Positions 10,807-19,356 of a stretch of DNA of 64,000 nt are shown piece by piece. The translations under genes were made by a program, and so were the position numbers. This stretch comes from Allokutzneria oryzae (lineage in GTDB: Bacteria; Actinomycetota; Actinomycetes; Mycobacteriales; Pseudonocardiaceae), in the NCBI RefSeq assembly GCF_042429765.1, contig NZ_JBHLZU010000033.1, positions 248,001-312,000 of the forward strand, given 5' to 3'. The notes below the pieces were generated by a model. The model made no database searches. It worked only from the letters and a program-made list of their open reading frames with translations, and was not told the DNA's origin. Each line of letters opens with the position of its first letter. The stretch's first letter is position 1.

Positions 10807-11406
10807 CTAGACCCGCCACATCCCGCGCAGCGTCGGACCGCCGTCGGGGACCTGGATGGCGCTGATCACCTTGAAACCGAAGCGCTCGTAGAGCGGCACG
10901 TTCGCGTCGATGCACTCCAGGTAGGCCGGAAGGCCGCCGCAGTCCGACAGCCGCGACCGCAGAAGCGCGCCGCCCACTCCGGTCCCCTGCGCGCTCGGCT
11001 CGGTCCCGAGCACCGACAGGAACCAGTGCGGCTCCTTGGGATGCGCCGCCTCCAGCACGGCGTCGAGCTTCGCGCCCTGTCGGCTGATCCGCACGAACTG
11101 CACCGGTCCCGCCGCGGCCAGCATGGCCGGGGCCGCGAGCAACTGGCGCCACCGAGGCGTCTTCGCACGTCCCGGCGGCGCCCACAACGCCACGCCGAGG
11201 ATCGCGCCGTCGTTCTCCGCGACCTCGCAGCCGCCCCGCGCGAGGTAGGCGTGCCTGATCAGGGCGGCGATCATCCGCGGGTAGACCCGGCGGCGCTGCT
11301 CAGCGTCGGCGAACACCCAGTTCATCACCGGGTCCTCGTCGAAGGCCCTGACCAGCACCTCGCTCATGGCCCTCGCGTCCGTTGCGACCGCGGCTCGAAC
11401 CCGCAT
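10807..11406 (-). CDS. GNAT-family N-acetyltransferase
   Basis: A 199-residue acetyl-CoA-dependent acetyltransferase. Motif A is FLSVLGTEPSAQGTGVGGALL (Q/R-x-x-G-x-G/A type), preceded by the usual strands and followed by YLECIDANVPLYERFGFKV near the C-terminus. The start is the ATG at 11406, preceded by GGGAGGAG; the frame is open further up, but that part overlaps the divergent TetR gene. It faces the TetR gene across a perfect 15-bp inverted repeat, so it is probably repressed by that regulator. Substrate unknown. Confidence 0.85.
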   Translation of the reverse strand: MRVRAAVATDARAMSEVLVRAFDEDPVMNWVFADAEQRRRVYPRMIAALIRHAYLARGGCEVAENDGAILGVALWAPPGRAKTPRWRQLLAAPAMLAAAGPVQFVRISRQGAKLDAVLEAAHPKEPHWFLSVLGTEPSAQGTGVGGALLRSRLSDCGGLPAYLECIDANVPLYERFGFKVISAIQVPDGGPTLRGMWRV

Positions 11407-11421
11407 CACCCGCTCCTCCCA

Positions 11422-11457
11422 GTGTATGACGTACACAGTTAAGTGTACGTCATACAC
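11422..11457. promoter_or_regulatory. Divergent operator, 15-bp inverted repeat
   Basis: GTGTATGACGTACAC (11422-11436) and its exact complement GTGTACGTCATACAC (11443-11457) flank AGTTAA. It lies between the divergent GNAT and TetR genes, only 15-20 bases from either start, as expected for the operator of the neighbouring TetR protein. Confidence 0.85.
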
Positions 11458-11476
11458 AGTTCTACGATGAGCCCCG

Positions 11477-12250
11477 ATGGCAACCGAGTACAGCGGTGGT
11501 GACCCCGAGCGCAGCCTGGAGCTGCTCTGGGGTGGACGAACGCGCCCGAGCCGCGGCCCCAAACCCGCGCTGACCCTGGACCGCATCGCGCTCGCCGCGA
11601 TCGAGATCGCCGACACCGACGGCCTCGGCGCGCTGTCCATGCGCGCGGTCGCCGAACGGCTCGGGTTCACCACGATGTCGCTCTACCGCCACGTGCCTGG
11701 CAAGGCCGAGCTGCTGGACGTCATGGTGGACACCGTCAACGCGGAGTCGCCGATGCTGGAGGAGGTCGAAGGCGGCTGGCGGGCGAAGATGGAGGTCTGC
11801 GCGCGCGAGGAGTGGGCGCTGTTCCACCGCCACCCGTGGGTCCTGCAGCTCGCGTGGCACCGCCCCGCCCTCGGCCCCAACGGCACCACGGCCTACGAGT
11901 CCGCGCTCACCGCACTGTCCGGCATCGGCTTGTCCGACAACGAGATCGTCGCTGTCTTCAACACCCTCTACGGCTACGTGCGCGGAGCCGCCCGCGTCTC
12001 GGTGGACGCGAAGCTGGCGGAGCGGCACACCGGCGTCACCGAGGACGAGTGGTGGTCGAGCCGTGACCGGTACTGGCGGGAGCTGGTGACACCGGAACGG
12101 TTTCCCACCCTGAACCGGATCAGGCGTTCAGACGCGTTCGACGCGATCGGGATGGACTTCGAGTTCGGCCTCGAACGGGTGCTCGACGGACTCGCCGCGC
12201 TGATCGACTCGCGTCCTCTTGGTGCGAAGGCGGACGACCGAGCACTATGA
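11477..12250 (+). CDS. TetR/AcrR-family regulator
   Basis: A 257-residue repressor. The helix-turn-helix is at about 35-85: LDRIALAAIEIADTDG, then SMRAVAERLG.TTMSLYRHV. The long C-terminal ligand-binding part (LMEEWALFHRHPWVLQL-like region) resembles tetracycline-repressor-type C-domains. The gene ends four bases before the FdhF/YdeP-type gene on the same strand and is divergent from the GNAT gene, with the inverted repeat at 11422-11457 between. It probably controls itself, the GNAT gene and the downstream oxidoreductase. Confidence 0.9.
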   Translation: MATEYSGGDPERSLELLWGGRTRPSRGPKPALTLDRIALAAIEIADTDGLGALSMRAVAERLGFTTMSLYRHVPGKAELLDVMVDTVNAESPMLEEVEGGWRAKMEVCAREEWALFHRHPWVLQLAWHRPALGPNGTTAYESALTALSGIGLSDNEIVAVFNTLYGYVRGAARVSVDAKLAERHTGVTEDEWWSSRDRYWRELVTPERFPTLNRIRRSDAFDAIGMDFEFGLERVLDGLAALIDSRPLGAKADDRAL

Positions 12251-12254
12251 GTGC

Positions 12255-14555
12255 ATGAGTCGCAAGCCCCCGGCGCACGACGTCGACGAGTCCCAGCTGG
12301 TCGTTGGCAAGCCAAAGGAGTGGGCCGCTGGCATTCCCGGCGTGGCTGTCTCGCTCAAACGCAGCGTGGAGCAGATGGGCGTCGGCCGGACGGTGCGTTC
12401 GCTGAAGCTGCTCAACCAGCACAACGGCGTGGACTGCCCCGGGTGCGCGTGGCCGGAGGCGCAGGGCCACCGCAAGCTCGCCGAGTTCTGCGAGAACGGG
12501 GCGAAGGCGATCGCCGAGGAGGCGACCCGGCGCCGGGTGGACCGCGAGTTCTTCGCCAGGCACGGCATCGCCGAGCTCGCAGGCAAGACCGACTACTGGT
12601 TGGGGCAGCAGGGACGGCTGACCGAGCCGATGGTGTTGCGGCGCGGGGAAACCCACTACTCGCCGATCTCCTGGGACGGCGCGTTCGCGCTCATCGCGGA
12701 GAAGCTCAACGCGCTCGCGAGCCCGGACGAGGCGATCTTCTACACCTCCGGCCGCACCAGCAACGAGGCCGCGTTCCTCTACCAGCTGTTCTGCCGCAGC
12801 TACGGCACGAACAACCTGCCCGACTGCTCGAACATGTGCCACGAGTCCTCCGGCGCGGCGCTGAAGGAGACCATCGGCATCGGCAAGGGCTCGGTGTCGC
12901 TCGCCGATGTGGAGTCGGCGGACCTGCTGGTCGTGGTGGGCCAGAACCCGGGCACTAACCACCCGCGCATGCTCTCCTCGCTGGAGGTCGCCAAGAAGCG
13001 CGGCGCGAAGATCGTCGCGGTGAACCCGTTGCCGGAAGCGGGCCTGCTCCGCTTCAAGAACCCGCAGAACGTCAGCGGCCTCGTCGGCAGGGGGACGGCG
13101 CTGGCGGACGAGTTCTGCCAGATCCGGCTCGGCGGTGACCTCGCGTTCTTCCAGGCGATCGGCCACCTGATGCTGGCTGCGGAGGACGCGGCGCCGGGCA
13201 CGGTGCTGGACCGCTCGTTCATCGACGAGCGGACCCACGGCTTCGACGCCTACGCCGAGCACGTCCGCGACCTCGACTGGGACGCCGTCGACGCGGCCAC
13301 CGGCCTGCCGCGCGAGCAGATCGCCAAGGTCTCCCGCATGATGATCGAGTCCGAGCGGACCATCATCTGCTGGGCGATGGGCCTGACGCAGCACAAGCAC
13401 TCCGTGCCGAGCATCCGCGAGATCGTGAACGTGCTGCTGCTGCGCGGAATGATCGGCAAGCCGGGGGCCGGGGCCTGCCCGGTGCGCGGCCACTCCAACG
13501 TGCAGGGCGACCGCACCATGGGCATCTGGGAGAAGATGCCGGAGGAGTTCATGTCCGCGCTGGAGAAGGAGTTCTCCATCTCCGTACCGCGCAAGCACGG
13601 CTACGACACAGTGGACTCGCTGCGCGCGATGCGCGACGGCAGGGCGTCGGTGTTCTTCGCGATGGGCGGCAACTTCGTCTCCGCCACCCCGGACACCGAG
13701 CTCACCGAACGCGCGCTGTCCTCGTGCGCGTTGACGGTGAACGTCTCGACGAAGCTCAACCGCTCGCACGTGGTGCCCGGCGAGATTTCCCTTATCCTGC
13801 CGACACTTGGCCGCACGGAGCGCGACATCCAGCAGGATGGCGAGCAGTTCGTCAGCGTCGAGGACTCGATGTCGGTCGTGCACAGCTCGCGCGGCCGCAA
13901 CGCACCGGCGAGTGAGCACCTGCTCTCCGAGGTCGCGATCGTCGCCCGCATGGCGCGCAAGGTCCTCGGCGACGCGCACGTGGTCCGGTGGGAGGACTTC
14001 GAGTCCGACTACGACCGCATCCGCGACCGCATCGAGCGCGTGATCCCCGGCTTCGCCAACTACAACGAGCGCATCCGCGACAAGGACGGCTTCGTACTAC
14101 CGCATCCGCCCCGTGACAGTCGCGAGTTCCGCACCACGACGGGGAAAGCGAACTTCAGCGCGAACACCTTCGAAGCACCGCACATCCCGGAGGGCCGGCT
14201 GCTGCTGCAGACCGTGCGCAGCCACGACCAGTTCAACACGACGATCTACGGCCTCGACGACCGCTACCGCGGCGTGAAGGACGCGCGACGGGTCGTCTTC
14301 GTCAACCCCGACGACCTCGCCGTGCTGGGCATCGCCGACGGAGCGGTCGTGGACCTGGTCAGCGAGTGGGCGGGCGACGCCGACCGCACCGCGGAGCGCT
14401 TCCGGGTAGTGGCCTACCCCACCGCCAAGCGCTGTGCGGCGGCCTACTTCCCGGAGGCGAATGCCTTGGTGCCACTGGATTCCACGGCGAAGATCTCCAA
14501 CACCCCGACGTCGAAGTCCATCGTGATCCGCCTGGTACCACGGAACGACGACTAG
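12255..14555 (+). CDS. FdhF/YdeP-family molybdopterin oxidoreductase
   Basis: A 766-residue molybdopterin enzyme related to formate dehydrogenase alpha chains. N-terminal Cys61 and Cys64 (DCPGCAWPEAQG) are the reduced cluster motif typical of the YdeP branch rather than the four-Cys set of classical FdhF. Further blocks are SGRTSNEAAFLYQ, the nucleotide-binding VVVGQNPGTNHPR, GHSNVQGDRTMGI, and a C-terminal MopB-type barrel with TGKANFS. The start has no ribosome site and lies four bases after the TetR stop, so coupling is likely. With fdhD and an OFA transporter nearby it may act on formate or a related small molecule, but YdeP-type substrates are poorly known. Confidence 0.88.
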   Translation: MSRKPPAHDVDESQLVVGKPKEWAAGIPGVAVSLKRSVEQMGVGRTVRSLKLLNQHNGVDCPGCAWPEAQGHRKLAEFCENGAKAIAEEATRRRVDREFFARHGIAELAGKTDYWLGQQGRLTEPMVLRRGETHYSPISWDGAFALIAEKLNALASPDEAIFYTSGRTSNEAAFLYQLFCRSYGTNNLPDCSNMCHESSGAALKETIGIGKGSVSLADVESADLLVVVGQNPGTNHPRMLSSLEVAKKRGAKIVAVNPLPEAGLLRFKNPQNVSGLVGRGTALADEFCQIRLGGDLAFFQAIGHLMLAAEDAAPGTVLDRSFIDERTHGFDAYAEHVRDLDWDAVDAATGLPREQIAKVSRMMIESERTIICWAMGLTQHKHSVPSIREIVNVLLLRGMIGKPGAGACPVRGHSNVQGDRTMGIWEKMPEEFMSALEKEFSISVPRKHGYDTVDSLRAMRDGRASVFFAMGGNFVSATPDTELTERALSSCALTVNVSTKLNRSHVVPGEISLILPTLGRTERDIQQDGEQFVSVEDSMSVVHSSRGRNAPASEHLLSEVAIVARMARKVLGDAHVVRWEDFESDYDRIRDRIERVIPGFANYNERIRDKDGFVLPHPPRDSREFRTTTGKANFSANTFEAPHIPEGRLLLQTVRSHDQFNTTIYGLDDRYRGVKDARRVVFVNPDDLAVLGIADGAVVDLVSEWAGDADRTAERFRVVAYPTAKRCAAAYFPEANALVPLDSTAKISNTPTSKSIVIRLVPRNDD

Positions 14556-14569
14556 GCCCCCGCACGCCG

Positions 14570-14599
14570 CGTTCGGGTCGTCGGGAGACGACCCGAACG
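14570..14599 (+). terminator. Terminator after the molybdoenzyme gene
   Basis: Perfect 13-bp stem CGTTCGGGTCGTC with its complement and loop GGGA, 14 bases after the stop. The rest of the 312-base convergent gap up to 14867 holds the decayed hairpin element at 14727 and no gene. Confidence 0.8.
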
Positions 14600-14726
14600 A
14601 CTCAAGCTCGTCCTCCAACTCGTCCCGATAGCCCGAGCCGGCGACCCACTCTGGGCCGCACCGCGGTGCTGCGGGCGCGAGGGCAGGGGCTGGCGTGGGC
14701 CGGCGCGGGCTGGCGCGGTCGATGGT

Positions 14727-14793
14727 TTTCGCGTTTTGTCACCTTAATGCGCGAAAGAGCGCTCCCATTTCGCGCTAAGGCTCCACAACGCGA
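14727..14793. repeat. Dispersed hairpin element, copy B (decayed arm)
   Basis: The left arm TTTCGCGTTTTGTCACCTTA matches copy A. The loop AAAGAGCGCTCCCATTT is the reverse complement of the copy A loop, and the right arm (CTAAGGCTCCACAACGCGA) has diverged. It lies between convergent genes. Confidence 0.75.
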
Positions 14794-14867
14794 TCGAGAG
14801 AGCACCGGGTGACGGGATGAAGGGGTGGGCGGCCGGTGACGTGGTGGCGCCGCCGGCAGAGCACCGA

Positions 14868-16196
14868 CTACGCGGGCTCGTGGTAGCGCGGGTGCACCGG
14901 CCGCACGAGCTCGTTCGCGATGAACGCGATGACCAGCAAGGTGATCACGGCGTAGAACGACACCGTGTAGAGCTCGGGCCCCACCTTGCCCGCCGCCCGC
15001 TGCGAGTCGGCGACGGCGTTGATGATCAGCGGCCCGAGCACGCCCGCGACCGACCACGCGGTGAGCACGCGACCGTGGATCGCGCCGACCTGGTAGCTGC
15101 CGAAGAGGTCCTTGACGTAGGCGGGAATCGTGGCGAACCCACCGCCGTAGAAGGAGATGATCAGCATGGTGCACAGGAAGAACAGCGGCTTGGAGGCGTT
15201 GCCCATCAAGGCGATCGCCAGGTACAGCAGCGCGCCGACACCGAGGTAGATCCGGTAGACGTTCTTGCGACCCACGATGTCCGACGCGGAGGACCAGAGG
15301 AAGCGGCCGAGCATGTTCACCAGGGACAGGACCGCGACGAACCCGGCGGCCACCGCGACGCCGACCTCGGCCGAGGTGCGCGCGAAGAAGTCCTGGAGCA
15401 TCGGCGCGGCCTTCTCCAGGATGCCGATGCCCGCGGTGACGTTGAAGCACAGCACCACCCACAGCAGCCAGAACTGCGGCGTCCTGACCGCGTTGTTGGC
15501 GGAGACGTTCGCGGTGGTGACCAGCTTGCGCCGGACGGCGGGCGGGTTCCACCTCGGGGGCTTCCAGTCCTCGGCGGGCACGCGCACCAGCAGCACGCCG
15601 ATCGTCATGAACACCGCGTAGACCACGCCGTGCACCAGGAACGTGGTGGAGATGCCCGAGATGTCCCTGCCGAAGCCCTCCAGCATCGCCGTCGACCACG
15701 GCGACGCGACCAGGGCGCCGCCGCCGAAGCCCATGATCGCGATGCCGGTGGCCATGCCCGGCCGGTCCGGGAACCACTTGATCAGCGTGGACACCGGGGA
15801 GATGTAGCCGACGCCGAGCCCGATCCCGCCGACGAACCCGTAGCCGAAGACCACCAGCCAGAACTGCTCAGTGGCCACACCGAGCGCCGAGATCAGGAAG
15901 CCCGCCGAGAAGCACACCATCGAGACGAACATCGCCCAGCGCGGGCCGTTGCGCTCGATCACCGTGCCGACGACGGCGGCGGACAGGCCGAGCATGACCA
16001 TGGCGAGCTGGAACGGCAGCGCGCTCGCCGTCCCGTTGAGCCCGAGCGCGTCCTCCAGCGGCGGCTTGAAGACGCTCCACGCGTACGCCTGACCGATGGC
16101 GAGGTGCACGGACAACGCGGCCGGAAGGACCCACCACCGGCTCCAGCCGGATTTAGCGACAATACGAGACCTGCTCAGAAAGCTAGCCGCCACCAC
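14868..16196 (-). CDS. OFA-family MFS transporter (oxalate/formate antiporter-like)
   Basis: A 442-residue, about 12-helix major facilitator of the oxalate:formate antiporter family. Family features are GQAYAWSVFKPPLE in helix 1, GERNGPRWAMF-like loop 2-3 (VIERNGPRWAMFV), GGIGLGVGYISPVSTLIKWFPDRPGMATG in helices 4-5, and GFGGGALVASP. The start GTG at 16196 has GGAGG seven bases upstream; longer readings run into the fdhD region. It is divergent from fdhD and probably moves a monocarboxylate such as formate or oxalate. Actual substrate not provable from sequence. Confidence 0.85.
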   Translation of the reverse strand: MVAASFLSRSRIVAKSGWSRWWVLPAALSVHLAIGQAYAWSVFKPPLEDALGLNGTASALPFQLAMVMLGLSAAVVGTVIERNGPRWAMFVSMVCFSAGFLISALGVATEQFWLVVFGYGFVGGIGLGVGYISPVSTLIKWFPDRPGMATGIAIMGFGGGALVASPWSTAMLEGFGRDISGISTTFLVHGVVYAVFMTIGVLLVRVPAEDWKPPRWNPPAVRRKLVTTANVSANNAVRTPQFWLLWVVLCFNVTAGIGILEKAAPMLQDFFARTSAEVGVAVAAGFVAVLSLVNMLGRFLWSSASDIVGRKNVYRIYLGVGALLYLAIALMGNASKPLFFLCTMLIISFYGGGFATIPAYVKDLFGSYQVGAIHGRVLTAWSVAGVLGPLIINAVADSQRAAGKVGPELYTVSFYAVITLLVIAFIANELVRPVHPRYHEPA

Positions 16197-16250
16197 TCGA
16201 GCACCTCCGGCCAGACAAATGACGAGGCAACATAGCGTGTACCTCAGAGC

Positions 16251-16263
16251 CCTCCGAAGGAGG
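16251..16263 (+). promoter_or_regulatory. Small hairpin over the fdhD ribosome site
   Basis: CCTCCGAAGGAGG is a perfect 5-bp stem with a GAA loop whose right half is the Shine-Dalgarno sequence of fdhD, ending five bases before the ATG. It could mask the ribosome site. Confidence 0.45.
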
Positions 16264-16268
16264 CCCAC

Positions 16269-17093
16269 ATGGGCAGGGTGACGGTCCGCCGCCAGGTGCT
16301 GCGGATCTCCGACGGCCGCGAGATCCGGCGCCCGGACGCGCTCGCCGCCGAGGAGCCGCTGGAGCTTCGCGTGGACGGTCGTGCGCTCACGGTCACCATG
16401 CGGACCCCCGGCCACGACGTCGAACTGGCGCACGGCTTCCTCCAGACGGAGGGCGTGATCAACTCGGTCGAGGACGTCCGGACCGCGCGCTACTGCGACG
16501 GCACCGACGAGGACGGCAAGAACACCTACAACGTGCTCGACCTCGCGCTCGCGGCTCACGTTCCCCCGATCGAGCGCGGAGTCGAGCGCAACTTCCACAC
16601 GACCTCGGCGTGCGGGGTGTGCGGCAAGGCGGCGCTGGAGTCGGTCCGGGTGCGCAGCCACCACGACCTCACGCGCGACGACACGAAGGTCGGCGTCGGG
16701 ACCCTGCTCTCGTTGCCCCACAAGCTGCGCGAAGCCCAGCGGGTCTTCGACAGCACCGGTGGCCTGCACGCGGCCGGGCTCTTCACCGCGGCCGGGCAGC
16801 TCCTCGCGGCGCGGGAGGACGTCGGCAGGCACAACGCCGTGGACAAGGTGATCGGCTGGGCGCTGATGTCCGGCCGGGTCCCGCTGCGCGGCTGCGTGCT
16901 GATGGTGTCCGGGCGCGCGTCCTTCGAGCTCGTCCAGAAGGCGGCGATGGCGGGCGTCCCGGTGCTGGCGGCGGTCTCCGCCCCGTCCTCCCTGGCCGCC
17001 GACCTCGCGGCCGAACAGGGCATGACGCTGGTCGGCTTCCTCAGGGAGACCTCGATGAACGTCTACTCCGGACAGTCCAGAGTGGACCGTTGA
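16269..17093 (+). CDS. fdhD: Formate dehydrogenase accessory sulfurtransferase FdhD
   Basis: A 274-residue cytoplasmic protein that passes sulfur from a cysteine desulfurase to the molybdenum cofactor of FdhF-type enzymes. The catalytic pair is Cys115 and Cys118 in TTSACGVCGK. AREDVGRHNAVDKVIG and the following VSGRASFELVQKAAMAG block are the FdhD signature. The start has AAGGAGG five bases away. The neighbouring FdhF/YdeP enzyme is its likely client. The stop overlaps the start of the CoA-transferase gene (TGATG). Confidence 0.95.
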   Translation: MGRVTVRRQVLRISDGREIRRPDALAAEEPLELRVDGRALTVTMRTPGHDVELAHGFLQTEGVINSVEDVRTARYCDGTDEDGKNTYNVLDLALAAHVPPIERGVERNFHTTSACGVCGKAALESVRVRSHHDLTRDDTKVGVGTLLSLPHKLREAQRVFDSTGGLHAAGLFTAAGQLLAAREDVGRHNAVDKVIGWALMSGRVPLRGCVLMVSGRASFELVQKAAMAGVPVLAAVSAPSSLAADLAAEQGMTLVGFLRETSMNVYSGQSRVDR

Positions 17094-18276
17094 TGCGGCC
17101 GCTCGACGGTGTCGTCGTGGTGAGCCTCGAACAGGCGGTCGCCGTGCCCTACGCCTCACGGCTGCTCGCCGACCTCGGCGCACGGGTGATCAAGGTCGAA
17201 CGCGTCGGCGGCGGCGACTTCGCACGGCGCTACGACAACGCCTGCGGCGAGGTCTCCTCGTACTTCGCGTGGACCAACGTCGGCAAGGAGTCCGTCACCC
17301 TGGACTTCAAGCAGCCCGCGGGCCGTGAGGTCCTGGACCGCCTCGTCGAGCGCGCCGACGTGGTGCTGTGCAACCTCTCCCCCGCCGCCGCCCGGCGGAT
17401 CGGGGTGGACGCAGAGACGCTGCGAGCGCGACGCCCGGACCTGATCGTCGGCGAGCTGTCCGGCTACGGCGACGGCGGGCCCTACTCGGAGCGCAAGGCC
17501 TACGACGCGCTGGTGCAGTCCGAGGCCGGACTGATCGAGCTGACCGGCGAAGGCAAGGTGACCGCCCGCACCGGGATCTCCGTCGCCGACATCTCCGGCG
17601 GCGTCCACCTGCACTCCGCGGTCCTGGCGGCGCTCTACCACCGTCAACGCACCGGTGAGGGCACCGCACTGCGGCTGTCGTTGCTGGAGTCACTGGCGGA
17701 GTGGATGCAGCAGCCTCTGCTCTACGCCACTGGCACCGGCCGCGTTCCGCCCCGGTCTCGGGCGCGCACCACGCCAGCATCGCGCCGTACGGGCCGTTCC
17801 GGTGCGGTAACGGCGCGACGGTGCACCTCGCGGTGCAGAACGAGCCGCAGTGGACACGGCTGTGCGAACAGGTCCTGCGACGTCCGGAGCTGGCGGTGGA
17901 CCCGCGGTTCACCACGGTCGCCTCCCGGGTCGATCACCGCGACGAGCTGCACTCCGAGCTCCAACGGACCTTCGACGGGCTGACCGCGGAGGAGCTGCTC
18001 CTCGCCCTGGACACCGCCGACGTGCCGGCCGCCCGAACGAGGGATGTCCTCGGGCTTGCCGACCACCCACAGCTCGCAGCGCGTGACCGCTGGCGCGAGG
18101 TCCCCACCCCGGGTGGCGCGCAGGCCCGGATGCTGCGCCCGCCGGTGGACGCTACGCATTGGAGCTGGTCACCGACACCCGTCCCCCGATTGGGGCAGCA
18201 CACCGGCGAGGTGCTGCGCTGGCTGGGCTACGACGACCAGAGCGCCCGTGAACTCCACGAAAAGGGAGTCGTCTGA
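17093..18276 (+). pseudogene. CaiB/BaiF family III CoA-transferase, frameshifted
   Basis: The first part (from ATG 17093) is a clear family III CoA-transferase: RPLDGVVVVSLEQAVAVPYA, ADLGARVIKVER, ESVTLDFKQPAGREVL, and GVDAETLRARRPDLIVGELSGYG. At about 17745-17760 the frame is lost; homology resumes one frame back with SGAHHASIAPYGPFRCGNG and runs to a normal C-terminus (HTGEVLRWLGY) at 18276. The total span equals a 395-codon gene lacking one base, most simply one C lost in the run at CCGCCCCGG. It is either a broken gene or a base error in the source sequence. The relation to formyl-CoA:oxalate transferase is suggested only by the neighbours. Confidence 0.85.
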
Positions 18277-18291
18277 CAACCGCCTTTAGAG

Positions 18292-18307
18292 TGTGAGCTA
18301 GCTCACT
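18292..18307. promoter_or_regulatory. CRP/GlxR-like binding site
   Basis: TGTGAGCTAGCTCACT matches the actinobacterial CRP/GlxR consensus TGTGA-N6-TCACA in all but the last base and contains a 14-bp perfect palindrome. It is about 95 bases before the esterase start and just after the CoA-transferase stop. Confidence 0.6.
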
Positions 18308-18402
18308 TAGAAAGATTTCCCTGCAATGGGTAACGAGAATGGCTCCAATTGCGTCAAGTGAGTACGGGGATGATTCGTCCCCGACTCGCGGGGAGGTTCG
18401 AA

Positions 18403-19323
18403 GTGGCCCAGGGGGGCATCAGTCAGCGCAGCGCCGTCACGCGGCGCACGGTGCTGATCAGCGCGGCCGCGGGGGCGGCTGCCACGGTCACTCTCGGAGT
18501 GGGTGCGAGCAGCGGAGTACTGCGGCCGGCGGAGAAGGGGCTCAAGCCGGTCGCGACGCTGCCCAGCACCACACCGGCACTGGCGTCGCTGCCCTCTCGC
18601 GGCGTGATGCGCGTGGAGCGGGTCCGATCCACCTACCGCAGGCAGAACGTGGAGATCGCCACCTTCCTGCCCAGCGTCACCAGCGGCAACCTGCCGGTCT
18701 GCCTGCTGCTGCACGGCCGTTTCGGCAACGCCCGCTCGGCCCCGGGCGGGGACCTGGCCGGCGCGTTGGCGAACGCGGTCAACAAGGGCCACGTCCGTCC
18801 CTTCGCGTTCGTCGCGGTGGACGGCGGTGCCAACACCTACTGGCACCAGCAGCAGAACGACAACCCGATGGCGATGCTGCTGGAGGAGGTCCCGCGCTGG
18901 CTGGTCGAGCGCGGCCTCGGCGGCCCGGACGGCGTGCCCTTCGCGGTCTCCGGCATCTCCATGGGCGGCTTCGGCGCCTTCCTGTACGCCCGCCGCCGCC
19001 TGGAGCAGCGGAACCCGGTGCGCGCGATCGCGGCGGTCTCCCCGGCGCTGATCACCTCCTGGGGCGAGATGAGCAAGCGCAGGGCCTTCCGCGACCAGGC
19101 GGAGTGGGCCTCGATGGACCCGCTGCGCAACATCGACAAGCACGGCGCGGCCAAGGTCGGCATGTGGTGCGGCACGGAGGACAGCTTCATCGGCGGGGTC
19201 CGCCAGTTCATCCAGCGCGCCAAGCCCGCGGTGGCCGCGACGGGCCCCGGAGGCCACAACCACGCCTTCTACAACCGGGTGCTGCCGGACGTGGTCCGTT
19301 TCGTGGGCCGCAACCTACCCTGA
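18403..19323 (+). CDS. Tat-exported alpha/beta-hydrolase (esterase)
   Basis: A 306-residue exported hydrolase. The N-terminus AVTRRTVLISAAAGAA is a twin-arginine-type signal. The catalytic nucleophile lies in SGISMGGFGAF, preceded by the oxyanion-type LLLHGRFGN; Asp and His candidates are CGTEDSF and GGHNHAFYN. It belongs with esterase D/feruloyl-esterase-like and mycolyltransferase-like hydrolases. The GTG at 18403 is chosen because GGGAGG lies six bases upstream and it gives a compact Tat n-region; ATG 18370 is possible. A CRP-like site lies upstream. Confidence 0.82.
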   Translation: MAQGGISQRSAVTRRTVLISAAAGAAATVTLGVGASSGVLRPAEKGLKPVATLPSTTPALASLPSRGVMRVERVRSTYRRQNVEIATFLPSVTSGNLPVCLLLHGRFGNARSAPGGDLAGALANAVNKGHVRPFAFVAVDGGANTYWHQQQNDNPMAMLLEEVPRWLVERGLGGPDGVPFAVSGISMGGFGAFLYARRRLEQRNPVRAIAAVSPALITSWGEMSKRRAFRDQAEWASMDPLRNIDKHGAAKVGMWCGTEDSFIGGVRQFIQRAKPAVAATGPGGHNHAFYNRVLPDVVRFVGRNLP

Positions 19324-19356
19324 CACAGCGGCCAACTGGATCAGCGCCCAACTGGA

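Noticed and set aside
10535..11185. Minus-strand frame covering the 10.6 kb hairpin
   Set aside because: It overlaps the GNAT gene in another frame and crosses a perfect hairpin. No homology seen.
14817..16235. 472-codon plus-strand frame
   Set aside because: Antisense to the OFA transporter. Composition (Arg/Asp/His/Glu) is that of a shadow of hydrophobic codons.
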